Assembly (NCBI GenBank): GCA_000151295.1
Contig: GG745339.1
Coordinates: forward strand, 483,718 to 547,717
Direction: 5' to 3'
Source of the DNA: Allomyces macrogynus ATCC 38327
Taxonomy: Eukaryota > Blastocladiomycota > Blastocladiomycetes > Blastocladiales > Blastocladiaceae
DNA: 64,000 nt
Within the stretch, counting starts at the first letter, position 1. Each line of letters opens with the position of its first letter. Below the pieces are notes generated by a model. That model made no database searches and was not told where the DNA came from. It was given only the letters and a program-made list of their open reading frames with translations. Position numbers and translations under genes: made by a program. Positions 48,901 to 61,329 of this stretch are shown in pieces.

Positions 48901-50029
48901 TTCCGCCACAATGTTGGACCGGAACTTGAGCCGGTTGGACCGCGTCAGTTCGAGCCGTCGCGGCCAGTGCTTGGGGGTCGCGGGCGATTGTGCGGGCACG
49001 TTCGGGTTGCTCGATGCGGGAGGGTAGGCGATCCCGGTTTCGCGCGCGACGGGGGGTTTTGGCGGCTGGCAGAGGATCAGCATGGCGTTGCCCATTTTGA
49101 TGTCGCGGTGGCTGGCAACGAAGAAGTGGAAGTGATCAGTTCAAACTGTGCTGCACGGAGCACGTGAGTCGCGTCGCGACGCGTGCGAGTCTTGTATCCG
49201 CCCGGCCGGCCGGCCGGGCCGCGAACAGCTCCATCTCGGCCCTCGCCCACGCCCACGCCGCGGCGCCTCGTCCCTCCTGTTCCTGCGCACAAAGCGTCGC
49301 CACACAGACACACGCACACACACACGCGTGTTGCCCAACAACGATCGGCCCCGCACCGCACGCGCGGCGCGACTTGCAGCAGCCAAGTGGGAAAACGCAA
49401 AATGGAACGTACACGACGCCGCGCGCGTGGCAGAAACTCACTGCGGACACGAGTTGGCGAAACAGGCCGCGCGCGACCGGTTCCGCGAGCCGAATGCTTT
49501 CAAAGACAAAGTCGTGGAGGTTGATGCCCGGAATGTACTCGAGGAGCAAGATCGTCGAGGTCACCGTCTCGAACGTGCGGTGCAGCGTGACGAGGTTCGG
49601 GTGCCCTTGGAGCGCGTGCACGTGCGTCGCGCCATTGCTCGTCGGGCACGGCAGGAGCAGGCGGGAGCCACGCAGTCGGTGCAGAATGTCGATTTCGCGG
49701 CGCAGTTTTTCCATGACTTTGGGTCGGTGGTCGACCTTGGAGAGGATCTTGAACGCGTACTGCAGAAAAGAGGGGAGGTGGAATGTGAGCGACGACGATC
49801 GGGACCGGTAGGGAGAATCGGTCGAGCAACGGAAATTAAATTGGTCAGTCCGTACCTTCTTTTGCGACGACTTGGACGTGGCGAGGAACACTTGCGAGAA
49901 CTTGCCGCTGCCGAGACTGCGGCCCATGTCAAAGTCCTTGAGCACGGCATCGGGCGTGAGCGGCATCGTGGAATTACCTGCGGCCGGCAAGATCGTCGAG
50001 GGACCCGCCGAGGGGGCAGGTGGGGCCAT
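45988..50029 (-). CDS. Ser/Thr protein kinase with large HRD-DFG insert and long disordered tail, up to 1,214 aa
   Basis: Three exons: 50029-49856, 49759-49413 and 49111-45988, with introns GTACGG..TGCAG (phase 0) and GTACGT..GCCAG (phase 2). The N-lobe has GRSLGSGKFSQVFLA and YAFKILSKV; the start is ATG at 50029 (upstream only GTG). The catalytic loop is VVHRDIKMGNAML. About 100 Pro/Ser/Thr-rich residues then separate it from VKLVDFGLGTGYD. The lip GSPGYFSPEI and VDAWSLGVVLFEM follow, then the C-lobe to about 48400. The overall style is CAMK-like (NUAK/Snf1-type); no orthologue is named. The rest is Ala/Pro/Ser-rich with a helical stretch. The frame stays open to 45988, but the last 100 codons (ending in an Ile run from a trinucleotide repeat) look non-coding, so an unseen intron or earlier end is likely. 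Confidence 0.78.
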
Positions 50030-51277
50030 GATGGACGGGTAACGACTCACGCGTGCGGGAGAGAGAGAGAGAGAAAGAATCGAGCGGTCGAGCGTTCGCG
50101 CGTCCGAGAGCAGCGGCGAGCGAGCGTTCGCAGCGGTTGACGTTGGCCTCGTGCGTTAGCGGGCGGTGTGCCGTCAGCGTGCGTGGAGAGAGCAGGGCCC
50201 GCGTCGCGTCTGATGATCACGGGCACGGCGAGTGACGTCTGGCCTGCAGAGGTCGCGGTGCGAGCGCGAGAACAGGGCGCGTTATGTGCGCACGGTCGCA
50301 GTGGGGTCGAGAGCGAGACGAGCAGGGAGACGCGACGCCAACGGACGAAGAGAGATCAGGCAAGCAGCCAGGCAGACGCGTGTTGCACGGATCCACGGGC
50401 GTTTGCTGTTTGCTGCAACGCCAGCGGCGCTTCGATCACTGCACACTTGCGGCAGTCGAATCCTTGGGCGAGCAGAAGCAAGAGCTCGAGTCGTTTTGCT
50501 CCTTGGGGGCGCTCGGGGGACGACGCGCTGGGCCAATCTGGTTGAGAGCGAGCGAGCAGGCGGGTGTGGAGAAGCGATGCGCCGGGCCGACGACGTCGAT
50601 GATTCGAGGAGACGATGAGAGCGAAGAGAAGAGAGAGAGGGAAAGAGTCGGCGCGCAAGGGGAGCTCCACCATAAAAGACGCCGCGCTGATCTGGCACCT
50701 GGCGGGCGTCGTTGACTGTGAAGAGTGGGACGCTCCAACGCAATGCGTGCCAGACTGGCCGACTCCGAACCACTCTCGGCGCAGCGCATCGACGCGTTTT
50801 GGGGCCAAAGAAAGGGAACTGGATCCGGAGCGGCGGAGATGTGTGCATGGGCGTCGGTTGCGGTTGGGCTTGGGAACGTCTTTGTGCGAGGGTGATTCTG
50901 TGGGAACCACAAATGCGATCATTTTCAAGGCATGCCTGGCGGCGCTCCCCATTTCCAAGTCAATGCTTCTACCCAAACACGCGTGCGTGAGCGCGGATGA
51001 ACGATTGACACGGCATTTACGATGCAACTTCCATGTTTTTTTTTTTGCGCTTGGGCAGGTCTGGGTGCTGGCTTGAAGCCTCGTGTGAGCGCGCCGTGGT
51101 CGTGATCAACCAGCATCAAACGTCCGCTCCCAGCGCCAGTCTGACGACGCGCAACCAAGGTGGGACCCGTGCGAGGCCGTGCTGCATCTCGTCGACGATC
51201 CCACCGGTACCGAACCATTTCCTTCGGTTTGCCACGCTGCGCCAGCGACGCGAACGGCACCAGCTGCACGTTTCACG
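50030..51277. other. Gene-free divergent intergenic stretch
   Basis: About 1.25 kb between the kinase and a coiled-coil protein, with a (GA)n run near 50058. Small overlapping frames carry no motifs. It probably contains both promoters and 5' UTRs. Confidence 0.45.
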
Positions 51278-52108
51278 ATGCTCTCCTCCACGACGACGGC
51301 CACGCCAACTGCACCAGCCGCACCAGCTGCAGCACCTACCAAGAACAGCAATTCGTGCACCGCACGATCCAACCTCGCCAACACCAACGACGACCCGATC
51401 TTCCCACCCGACTTACCGACGACCGACCCGGCCGCCGCCTCCGCCTGGCCGTTACTCGTCGCCGATAGCGCGCGACTGCAGCATGCCGTCGAGCGGTACG
51501 CACAGCACGCTGCGCACGCAGACGCGGCCGCGCGATCAGCGACAGCCCGTGCCGAGGCTGCGGAACGCGCACTCGCTGTGGTCGCGTACCGGCTCGAGAC
51601 GGCGGTCGTGCCTACGGCCGAGGCACGGGTACGGGTCGTGGAAACTGAGCGTGATGCGTTGGCGCGCCGTGTCCGGCAGCTCGAGGCGGCGCTCATGTCG
51701 ACGGAGGTTGCATTTGTGCGGGCTCTCGAGGACGCGAGGCATTGGTGTGCGTGTGAGCGTGTCGTGCCGGTACCGGTGCGGGTGGAGGAGAAGTACGAGC
51801 GCGACGTGCCGGCGCCGGTACTGAAGGCGGAGAAGATGCGTGCGCGTCGTGGGAGAAGTCGTCGCTCAACGTCCAAGGTGGCGATGGCTGAGCGCGAGAT
51901 GGTGCAGGCGGCAATGGGCGCGGTCGAGGAACCGGCGCCGGACATGGACGTGACACGATTGAATGCCGTGATCGAGGGGCATTTTCGGTCCTTAGACCAC
52001 GACGACGGCGAGGAGGACGAGGAGGAGGAGGACGTTTCCGTCAGTCCGCCCACGAATGGACGCGCTGCACGACCTGCGATCACTGCCGAATCAGCGAGGA
52101 AACATTGA
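51278..52108 (+). CDS. Ala/Arg-rich coiled-coil protein, unknown, 276 aa
   Basis: This is a single-exon gene from the ATG at 51278. A Thr/Pro/Ala-rich N-terminus precedes a long helical, heptad-like region (about residues 65-165; ADSARLQHAVERYAQHAAHA, RVVETERDALARRVRQLEAA). A basic patch (RARRGRSRRSTSK) and a strongly acidic end (DHDDGEEDEEEED) follow. The basic and acidic blocks suggest a nuclear or scaffold protein, but no family is recognised. Its 3' end lies 80 bp from that of VMA21. GC-rich third positions support coding. Confidence 0.6.
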   Translation: MLSSTTTATPTAPAAPAAAPTKNSNSCTARSNLANTNDDPIFPPDLPTTDPAAASAWPLLVADSARLQHAVERYAQHAAHADAAARSATARAEAAERALAVVAYRLETAVVPTAEARVRVVETERDALARRVRQLEAALMSTEVAFVRALEDARHWCACERVVPVPVRVEEKYERDVPAPVLKAEKMRARRGRSRRSTSKVAMAEREMVQAAMGAVEEPAPDMDVTRLNAVIEGHFRSLDHDDGEEDEEEEDVSVSPPTNGRAARPAITAESARKH

Positions 52109-52188
52109 GATAAATCCAATGGTGTTGTCTATCCAAGGCGCGTTCGCCGTGCGAGTTCACAACGACAAATTATGTACAAGGCGCCCCT

Positions 52189-52765
52189 TCACTGGTCTTT
52201 CTTCGCCTCGACGGCCGCCTCCTGCGCGGCGCGCTTGGCGAGGTGCTCTTGCCTCATGGCCTTGACAAGCGCCTCGGCCTCCGGGTCGTGCGTCGTGCCC
52301 TCAACCACGGCAATGACGGCGTAGACGAGCACAATCAGGTTGACGGCAGCAGCGGCACAAATGGCCGAGTACATGGTGTCCTCTAGTGTCAAGCTGAGTC
52401 AGGTCGACCATGTCCGATAAAGCAAACCGACAGCAACAGCAGCAGCGCACCGGGGAACCAGTTTTCGAGCGCATAATAATACGTGGCAATGGGCAGCGTC
52501 GCCACGGCAATGGCAAACGTGATGAACTTGACCAGGACGCCACTATCGAGCGCGAGCTTGAGCACACCGATCAGCATCCGTAGCAGCGCATCCAGACGAA
52601 GAGCGCGGGTTCGCAAGGACCGTACGGCGCAAACTTGGGGCTGGCGTTGGCGCTCGCGGCAGAGGCACCGCTGGCCGCGGCAGCTGCGACTTTGGCGGCG
52701 CGCGCGGCGCGCGCGCGCTGCGTGATTTCGTTGACGGCCCTGGCAGCCTCGGCGGTGTCGGTCAT
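52189..52765 (-). CDS. VMA21: Vma21-like V-ATPase assembly membrane protein, 155 aa
   Basis: Vma21 is an ER membrane protein needed to assemble the V0 sector of the vacuolar proton pump. Exons 52765-52598, 52556-52451 and 52382-52189 (468 nt in frame). Intron 2 (GTGCGC..CACTAG) is convincing. Intron 1 is only 41 nt (GTCTGG..TCAAG) and less sure. Two membrane segments appear with the family layout: VLVKFITFAIAVATLPIATY (then YALENWF) and AICAAAAVNLIVLVYAVIAV followed by VEGTT. The Ala-rich N-terminus is longer than usual. The C-terminus ends VEAKKDQ, lysine-rich and compatible with ER retention. It is divergent from ATG5 with only 164 bp between ATGs. Confidence 0.82.
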
Positions 52766-52929
52766 GGTGCTGGTGCGGTTGCTGCGAGTTGTGGTATCGC
52801 TTGAGGAAGACTCGAAGTGAGAGTTGCAGTCGACGCCAGTCAGCGTCGAAGTCGTTGAAAGCGACAGCTTGACCAACCGAAGAACGACGTGACCGCGACG
52901 TGCGCTTCTGTGCTCGACAAACACCGACC

Positions 52930-54221
52930 ATGGCCACGACCGACCTCGCCTCACCCTCGTCGGCCGCGCCTGCGCCGGCTGCACTACCCGCAGCGCTCTC
53001 GCGCACCAGCTCGGCTGTCGCCGTCGACAGTGTCAATGCTCCAGCGTCGTTTCCCGTCCCTGCAGTCGATGATGCCGTGATCGAGACCGTCTTCCACGCG
53101 GCCGTGCCGCTCGCCTTCCATGTCCTCGATGCGCAAGGCAACATGACCGCGTCGCCGCCGCTCTATGTACCAACGCCTTGATTGCACGCCGCTGCTGTGG
53201 AAGCTGAGGCCGTTGGGCTGACCGTGGGTGGTCTCGCTGTAGGTCCTCGCTCCGCGTCAGTCGTACCTGCACGCTGTGTTTGCGCGTGTACCGCACGCGG
53301 TCGCCGGCCTGCTCCCAAGGCCGTCCACCCCACCCGGTGATGCGACGGGCCCGCCAGCGTCGTCAGCTGCCGATCTTCAACGCCGGCTCGTGTCGACGTC
53401 GTTCTTGTGCGACGCAACAGGCACGACCCTGCCATGGTGCGCTCTCCGCTTGCACAAGTAGTGGCCTCGCTCATATACTGACCATTTCCGCATCCACCAG
53501 GCACGTCCCCATCGGCGTTCTCTACGACCAATCCCAACACCCGGCGCTGCGCACGCACGACGACGCATCGTGGTGGTCCCCGACCGACGGGATCCCGCCA
53601 TGGCGCATTCGCGTCGCGCGCACGACTGACGCGCCAACCGCGACTGCAGCGTTCCCGTTCACGGGTCTCGCCCAGCTCGAGTCGCTCTACATGCACGCGG
53701 TCAAGGAGGCCGAGTACATGGCGTTTGGGTCGACGCGGAAAGTCATGGCGCTGTCCAAGTCGCTTTCGGAACAGCTGTGGCGCGGTGTCATGGACAGTAC
53801 GTTGTCTTTGGCTCATCTCCATCCTCTCCACGATGAACGCATGTTGACGCTGTTGGTGCTGTTGCCAGACAATTTGTCGCAAGTTGAAGCTGTGACGAAA
53901 GACCTGTTCCACAATGAACCGGTCGCACGCGCCTGGCCTGTGCGCGTGCACATCCGTGATCTTGCGGGGACTGTCGCGACCTTTCAGCCGCTGCTCACGC
54001 CGACTTCGGCACCGGAGATAGGGCACGTTGTCGCGACTGCGGGGGTCGAAGAATCCGACACGAGTGTTCTGCTCGTGCAAGGGATCGCACTGACATGTGA
54101 CACGCCCATGGCGTGGGTGCACCGGCACCTTGTTGGGTGCGACGGGTGGGTGCACGTTGTCGTGATCAAGCAGGGAGGAGCGGATGATGCGAAGACGGAG
54201 GTAAGGACAACGACGGATTAA
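52930..54221 (+). CDS. ATG5: Autophagy protein Atg5, 359 aa
   Basis: Atg5 is conjugated to Atg12 and, with Atg16, drives Atg8 lipidation. Four exons: 52930-53166, 53243-53436, 53501-53796 and 53869-54221 (1,080 nt). Junctions restore conserved text: PLYVLAPRQSYL (family YYVLAPR.SYL) and LPWHVPIGVLYD (yeast IPWNYPVGVLFD). The third intron (72 nt, GTACGT..GCCAG) is a multiple of three and also readable through. Splicing gives RGVMDNNLSQVEAVTK, which fits the family better. LESLYMHAVKEAEYMAFGS contains the Lys (about 212) at the place of the Atg12-acceptor lysine. Further on are RKVMALSKSLSEQLW and QGIALTCDTPMAWV, then WVHVVV near the C-terminus. The N-terminal 45 residues are lineage-specific. 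Confidence 0.93.
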
Positions 54222-54391
54222 GATACACGTTGTGATCAACAGTGTTCCTTTTGAACGCATTCCCAACTCACACCATCCGCTTCACCACCCTCTGGACGTG
54301 TCATTCATCCGTGGTGCTGCTCAATCCTCGCAGAGCTCACACATTCACATGTTTTTTACAATCGCTTTTACTCAAACCAACATATCACATC

Positions 54392-55092
54392 TCAACTCCG
54401 CTTCTTCCGCCGCATCTCCACCGTCCCCACCGGCACCAACCCGACCCCACCCTCCTCCCCCTTCGACAACGGCACCTGCTCCACGCGCAGCCGCGACGCT
54501 GGCAAATCCTCGGTCGCGCTCGTGACTGCCCAGACCTGCCTTTCCGCAACCCCCTTCTTCCCCGTATGCGCCCCTACCAGCTCGAGCCGGCCCAGGGTAC
54601 TCTCGGGACTCGGCGTCCAGTACGTCCACGTCGCGGCAGCTGTCGTCAACGGCTTGGCCGCCACCGCATCAAGCACCACCTGTGCCGCGGCCGATGTGAT
54701 GTGGATCGGAGCCGTGGGCGGCGTCGTGATGACGGTCGCGGACCCGTTGGATGCGAGCGTGATGGACCCGACCTCGGTGCTGGCGCGTGCGAGGAGCGTG
54801 AAGGTCGCGGGGAATGGGAAGAACAGGGAGTCTCGTGTCGCGCGCTGCGGGGTCCAGGTGGGTGGGATCCCAGTGGGTGGAGCGGGTTCTGGTGATAATG
54901 TGGTCGTTAGTTTGGGCTTTGGGGGCGGACAGAACGCGTGATGAAGGAAGGCGTACGCTTTGGAGCGGGTGCGGCCGCGGAGGGGTCGGCCAGGACCATG
55001 GCGATGTTGGCGATAAGCGCGAAGAGGACGGTTACAGTCTTGATGAGCTTTGCGGTGGAGAAGACGCGCAGCGTTGCGTGCGATCCCGACAT
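54392..55092 (-). CDS. Unknown membrane-anchored or secreted protein, 210 aa
   Basis: Exons 55092-54957 and 54888-54392 (633 nt in frame) flank a 68-nt intron with GTACGC, a CTAAC branch and CACCAG. Exon 1 encodes a signal peptide or signal anchor (LIKTVTVLFALIANIAMVLA then DPSAAAPAPK). Exon 2 has a Pro-rich linker (PAPPTGIPPTWTP). A probable beta-sandwich follows, with alternating hydrophobics (FPATFTLLARASTEVGSITL, SNGSATVITTPPTAPIHI, GRLELVGAHTGKKG). The protein ends VEMRRKKRS, a basic tail. It would lie in the secretory pathway, probably with a lumenal domain. No family is recognised. Its 3' end is 170 bp from that of ATG5. Confidence 0.6.
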
Positions 55093-55594
55093 GGCCGTAG
55101 AAACGAGCTGATGGACAATGGTTGTGACCTTGAGAGAGAGAAAGGGCGGACGCGGCGCAACAGTCGTGAACGCATCATGAAACATCAGACCAGTCATTGC
55201 TCAGCACACGCCTTGGAAGAACAATTTCCGGCACGCGCGTCTCGGCACAACAGCGACGCCCACCCGCGCCGCTCGCAAACTAAGAACGGCAAGAGCACGA
55301 CAACGTCGGCTCTCGCTGTTGAAGAGAACTGGCCAAAAATCCACATTTATTGGTGGGGAGATGGGGACTGACAGACGTGCACGCACAAACACCAAGAAAA
55401 AACACAACACCCTCACGCAAACACCAAAAAGGAACGAGCCGACCCAACACGCAGGGGAGGGAGGGGGGATATAAGAGAAATACTGCAGGTGAATTGCACA
55501 TGAAAACCAAATGACCTGGGTCGAGCACGACCAACACGCCGTGCATCTGCGCCTCGGCTAGGGGCAAGTCCAGCTCACCCTTCGCGTCCGTGCG

Positions 55595-57835
55595 TCACAG
55601 CAACTGTCCCGACATGACTCGCGCGGGCGACGCCATCGCGACCGTCGGTGCCGGCACGCGCGGCTGCGCCGGCGCCAGGTTCATCAGGTCGCGCAGCATC
55701 GCGACCAGGTCGGCGTCGGCGGGCGGGTGCACTGTGGGTTCGCCGCGGTGCAGGTCAGCGTGACGCGCGGCCAAGTGCGCGCGAAGGCTGGCAGGCGTTT
55801 GACCCAGGAGGTCGGCGAGCGCAGTGAGTTCCGAGGCAGCGGCGGCGGCAGCAGCGGAGGTGACGGGTTGTGGGACGCGCATGGGAGCAGTGCGCACGGG
55901 GGCAGCGCGCATGCGGGGCGGTGGAGAACCCGCCGTAGAAGAGGAGGAAGAGGAAGAAGACGAGGACGAGCGCGTCGGCGTCGGCGGTGTGGGCGGCGCG
56001 TGCCGCCGACCCTGCACAGGAGATGCGGCAGCCGAAGGCACACTTTGGCTCAACCCGAGCGACTCGCGACGCTGGCGTTCCGGGAACGACGCGGCGGTAA
56101 TCGCCGCCGATGCAGCCGTAATCGAGTACATGGACCCGAGCCTCGGTGCGCGCGGGATCGCGGCCGACGCAAACGGGAACGACGGCGGCGGCGTGTTGAA
56201 TGCGCGCTGGACCTGCAGCTGCACGGGCGGGACGGACCTTAGTGCCGATGACGATGACGCGGCAGCAGCGGCACGCGCTGCTGCAGGTGATGTGGCGAGC
56301 CCAGCAGCGATCAGCTGCGACTGCCGTGCGCGTAGCGCGGCCAGGTACTGGGTATCAAACGACGTGGGCCGCGCGCCGTCGTTGTCCGAGTCGGAGTCGG
56401 ACGACGACGAGTCAGACGACCACGACGCGTTGTGCGCTTGGGTCGGCGCGAGACGGCGTGTCGTTGCGGTGGGCACGGGGACGGGTGCTGGCGGTTCGGG
56501 CGCGGCGACCCGGGCGGGAGCAGCGGCAGGGATAGCAGGAGTAGCGACTGGACGGGGAGAACGGCCGCGCTCGCTTTCGCTGTCGCTTGAACCTGACGAC
56601 GAGGAACTGCTCGACGACCATGAGCGCGCGTGCCGACTGCCTCCCCCACTGCCACCGCGGCTGCTCTCACCCCGACTAGCCCGCCGTGGTCGTGCGAGCG
56701 AACCAGGCGTATGGACGTGCACGTGCACGTTGATCCCGTCCGATGCCCCGTGGGCAGCGACCAGGCGCTCAGCACGCCGTTGCGTGCGAGCACGAATCTC
56801 TTCGATATCCGGGTCGTCATCGTCATCGTCGTCGTTGCTCTCGACGTGGTTTCCAGCGAGAATATTGTCTACCTGGACACTGGGTAGCCGGAACGATGCC
56901 ATGCGCATCACGTTGCCGCGACGGCGCGCGGTGCTGCCCGACGCCGTCGAGCTCGCGGGATGGCCGGACGATGATGTCACCGACGACGCGACCGAGGACG
57001 CAATCGACACCGCGACCGACGATGCGATTGACGATGCCAGTGATGCGGCAATCTCGGCAGGCGTCGCGCCCGAAGCAGCATTCCCCATGGGGCCCGGTCG
57101 CGGCGGCGACGGCAGCGTAACCGCGGCCATGCGTGCGAGCCGGCCGCGGACGGGCGTTGATCCGGTCCCAGACGACGACGGCGCCGTGCCCGCAGTATTT
57201 GGACTGCTGGTCGTGGTGGTCGCCGCGCTCACCGAGCTCGTGACGGAACTTGCCGACATGATCGACCCGGACCGACGTAGTGGTGCGCGCGGTGCGGACA
57301 CGCCAGGTACGGGTACCGGCATGGACGTGGCAAACGCATGCGTTGGGGCACGCGCATTCCCAAGCGGCGTACTGCTCGCCGCTGTCGCCATGACCGCGGC
57401 CCGGACCGCATTCGATGCGAAGGTCGCGGCGGCCGCAGAGGCGGCACCGGCCATGGTCGCCGCGGCCGCAGAGGCGGCACCGGCCATGGTCGCTGCGGCC
57501 GCCGCTCGCTGCATCGACATGGTCAACGACGATGCCGGCACGGGGGCCACGGGCGGGACGCGGTGCGTGTGGATCGGACCCAACGGCCCGTTGTGCGAGC
57601 TGCTGCTCCCGCTGCTGCTGCTGGCACTGCTTCCGCCGGCCATGCCCACGTACGGCGCAGGCGAGCAGCACGGGCATCCAGCATGAGCGCTGGTGCCGAG
57701 CGGGTGGTTGTGCTTGTCGTCGCCGTGCTGGTGGTGCACATAGCAGTTGTTGGTCGCGGGAGCCGAGGCCGACGTTGCGCCAGCGCCCGCTGCGCGGTGG
57801 TGGTGGCCGTCGCCCTTGCGCGCGGGATTGCCCAT
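55595..57835 (-). CDS. Ser/Ala-rich low-complexity protein, unknown, 746 aa
   Basis: This is a single open frame from the ATG at 57835. The start MGNPARKGD fits an N-myristoylation site (Gly2). A His/Cys patch follows (NNCYVHHQHGDDKHNHP, CPCCSP) that might bind metal. The rest is Ser, Ala, Pro and Thr-rich. It includes two 11-residue tandem copies of ATMAGAASAAA, an Asp run (NDDDDDDDDPDIEE), an alternating HVHVHVH, and Ser-Asp runs (SSDSSSSDSDSDNDG). The last 70 residues are more ordered (ASELTALADLLGQTPASLRA) and may form helices. No catalytic domain is visible. The frame has few opposite signals and typical codon bias, so it is probably coding despite low complexity. Confidence 0.6.
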   Translation of the reverse strand: MGNPARKGDGHHHRAAGAGATSASAPATNNCYVHHQHGDDKHNHPLGTSAHAGCPCCSPAPYVGMAGGSSASSSSGSSSSHNGPLGPIHTHRVPPVAPVPASSLTMSMQRAAAAATMAGAASAAAATMAGAASAAAATFASNAVRAAVMATAASSTPLGNARAPTHAFATSMPVPVPGVSAPRAPLRRSGSIMSASSVTSSVSAATTTTSSPNTAGTAPSSSGTGSTPVRGRLARMAAVTLPSPPRPGPMGNAASGATPAEIAASLASSIASSVAVSIASSVASSVTSSSGHPASSTASGSTARRRGNVMRMASFRLPSVQVDNILAGNHVESNDDDDDDDPDIEEIRARTQRRAERLVAAHGASDGINVHVHVHTPGSLARPRRASRGESSRGGSGGGSRHARSWSSSSSSSSGSSDSESERGRSPRPVATPAIPAAAPARVAAPEPPAPVPVPTATTRRLAPTQAHNASWSSDSSSSDSDSDNDGARPTSFDTQYLAALRARQSQLIAAGLATSPAAARAAAAASSSSALRSVPPVQLQVQRAFNTPPPSFPFASAAIPRAPRLGSMYSITAASAAITAASFPERQRRESLGLSQSVPSAAASPVQGRRHAPPTPPTPTRSSSSSSSSSSSTAGSPPPRMRAAPVRTAPMRVPQPVTSAAAAAAASELTALADLLGQTPASLRAHLAARHADLHRGEPTVHPPADADLVAMLRDLMNLAPAQPRVPAPTVAMASPARVMSGQLL
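57430..57495 (-). repeat. 2 x 33-bp in-frame tandem duplication in the Ser/Ala-rich gene
   Basis: Two adjacent 33-bp units (57430-57462, 57463-57495) differ at about one position and encode ATMAGAASAAA twice. A young slippage or duplication event is likely. Confidence 0.75.
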
Positions 57836-60525
<2,690 letters not shown>

Positions 60526-60627
60526 GGTATCTTTTCCATTGCTGGCTGTTGGTGGTGGTGTGCTTGGTCGCTTGTGGTGGACAGGTTCGCTGATCGTGTC
60601 CGGTCGCGTTTTTCTCCATTTTCACAG

Positions 60628-60790
60628 AACGGCAGCGGAGGCAGACCGGTCGCTGGCGAAGATTGCCAAGCCCGACGCGTCGCGCGATGCGAGCCCGGAT
60701 CGCAGCGGCAACGGGTGCTTCTGCCTGCCGGCGCTCTTTGGCGGCAAGAGTGGGAAGGCATCGTCGTCGTCGGCCAACAAGCGCGAGTGA
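60628..60790 (+). other. Possible alternative last exon of MET17
   Basis: This exon is preceded by an acceptor (TTTTCACAG) and joins in phase 2 to a donor at 60522 that overlaps the MET17 stop codon. It would replace the terminal Glu-stop with a Glu followed by TAAEADRSLAKIAKPDASRD and on to GCFCLPALFGGKSG, ending at TGA 60788-60790 (502-aa protein). Whether it is used is unknown. Confidence 0.4.
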
Positions 60791-61329
60791 AAGAAGCGCA
60801 ATATTGTTGTGCCAAACCGTTCATGCTCCCTTTTCTTTAGACCTGCCCTTCTCTCTGTACAGCTTTTCATCATTTTTGGTCCCAGTTTTGGCCATTTGTT
60901 GTGGTCCGGTTTTCGGTCTTGGGCCGGCCCCCTTGTCCGCATGGTTGAATAGATTCCACCTGATTCTGCTCGAATGATCAAGTTGTGATCAATGACGGAG
61001 AGACGCGTCGGAGTTCAGGCGGCGTTGCTCCTTTCTGAAAGTGAAGGGTTGCGGTTGAGGAACATGGTGCTGCTTGGGTCACCCACCAGATCGGCCCGCC
61101 TTGGATCACCTCAGCAACCGTACCCGGTGCGCTTTGCAACCCCGCAAAAAAAAAAAAAAAACGCTGTTCGCGCCCGCCGGACAACACAGCCATGGACCAG
61201 CATCGCGTCGTCCGTTAGGCTCGCCGTCCACTCTCCTGTTCGACAGCCGATAGCCCGTTATTCGCGACGCTCAGGACAAGCTTCTCCACCGGCTCCAACC
61301 CCCCGCAATCTGCTGCAAAGTCACCAACC
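60791..61329. other. Gene-free stretch with poly-A run
   Basis: About 540 bp. A 16-A run lies at 61146-61161. The last 150 bp are probably the promoter and 5' UTR of the dehydrogenase gene. Confidence 0.5.

Noticed and set aside
47768..49167. Two plus-strand open frames over 400 codons
   Set aside because: They are antisense to the kinase C-lobe, whose conserved motifs fix the coding strand.
55824..57686. 620-codon plus-strand open frame opposite the Ser/Ala-rich gene
   Set aside because: Both strands are open because the DNA is GC-rich and repetitive. The minus strand has the longer frame and a myristoylation-type start. Still, neither frame has a known domain, so this choice is not certain.
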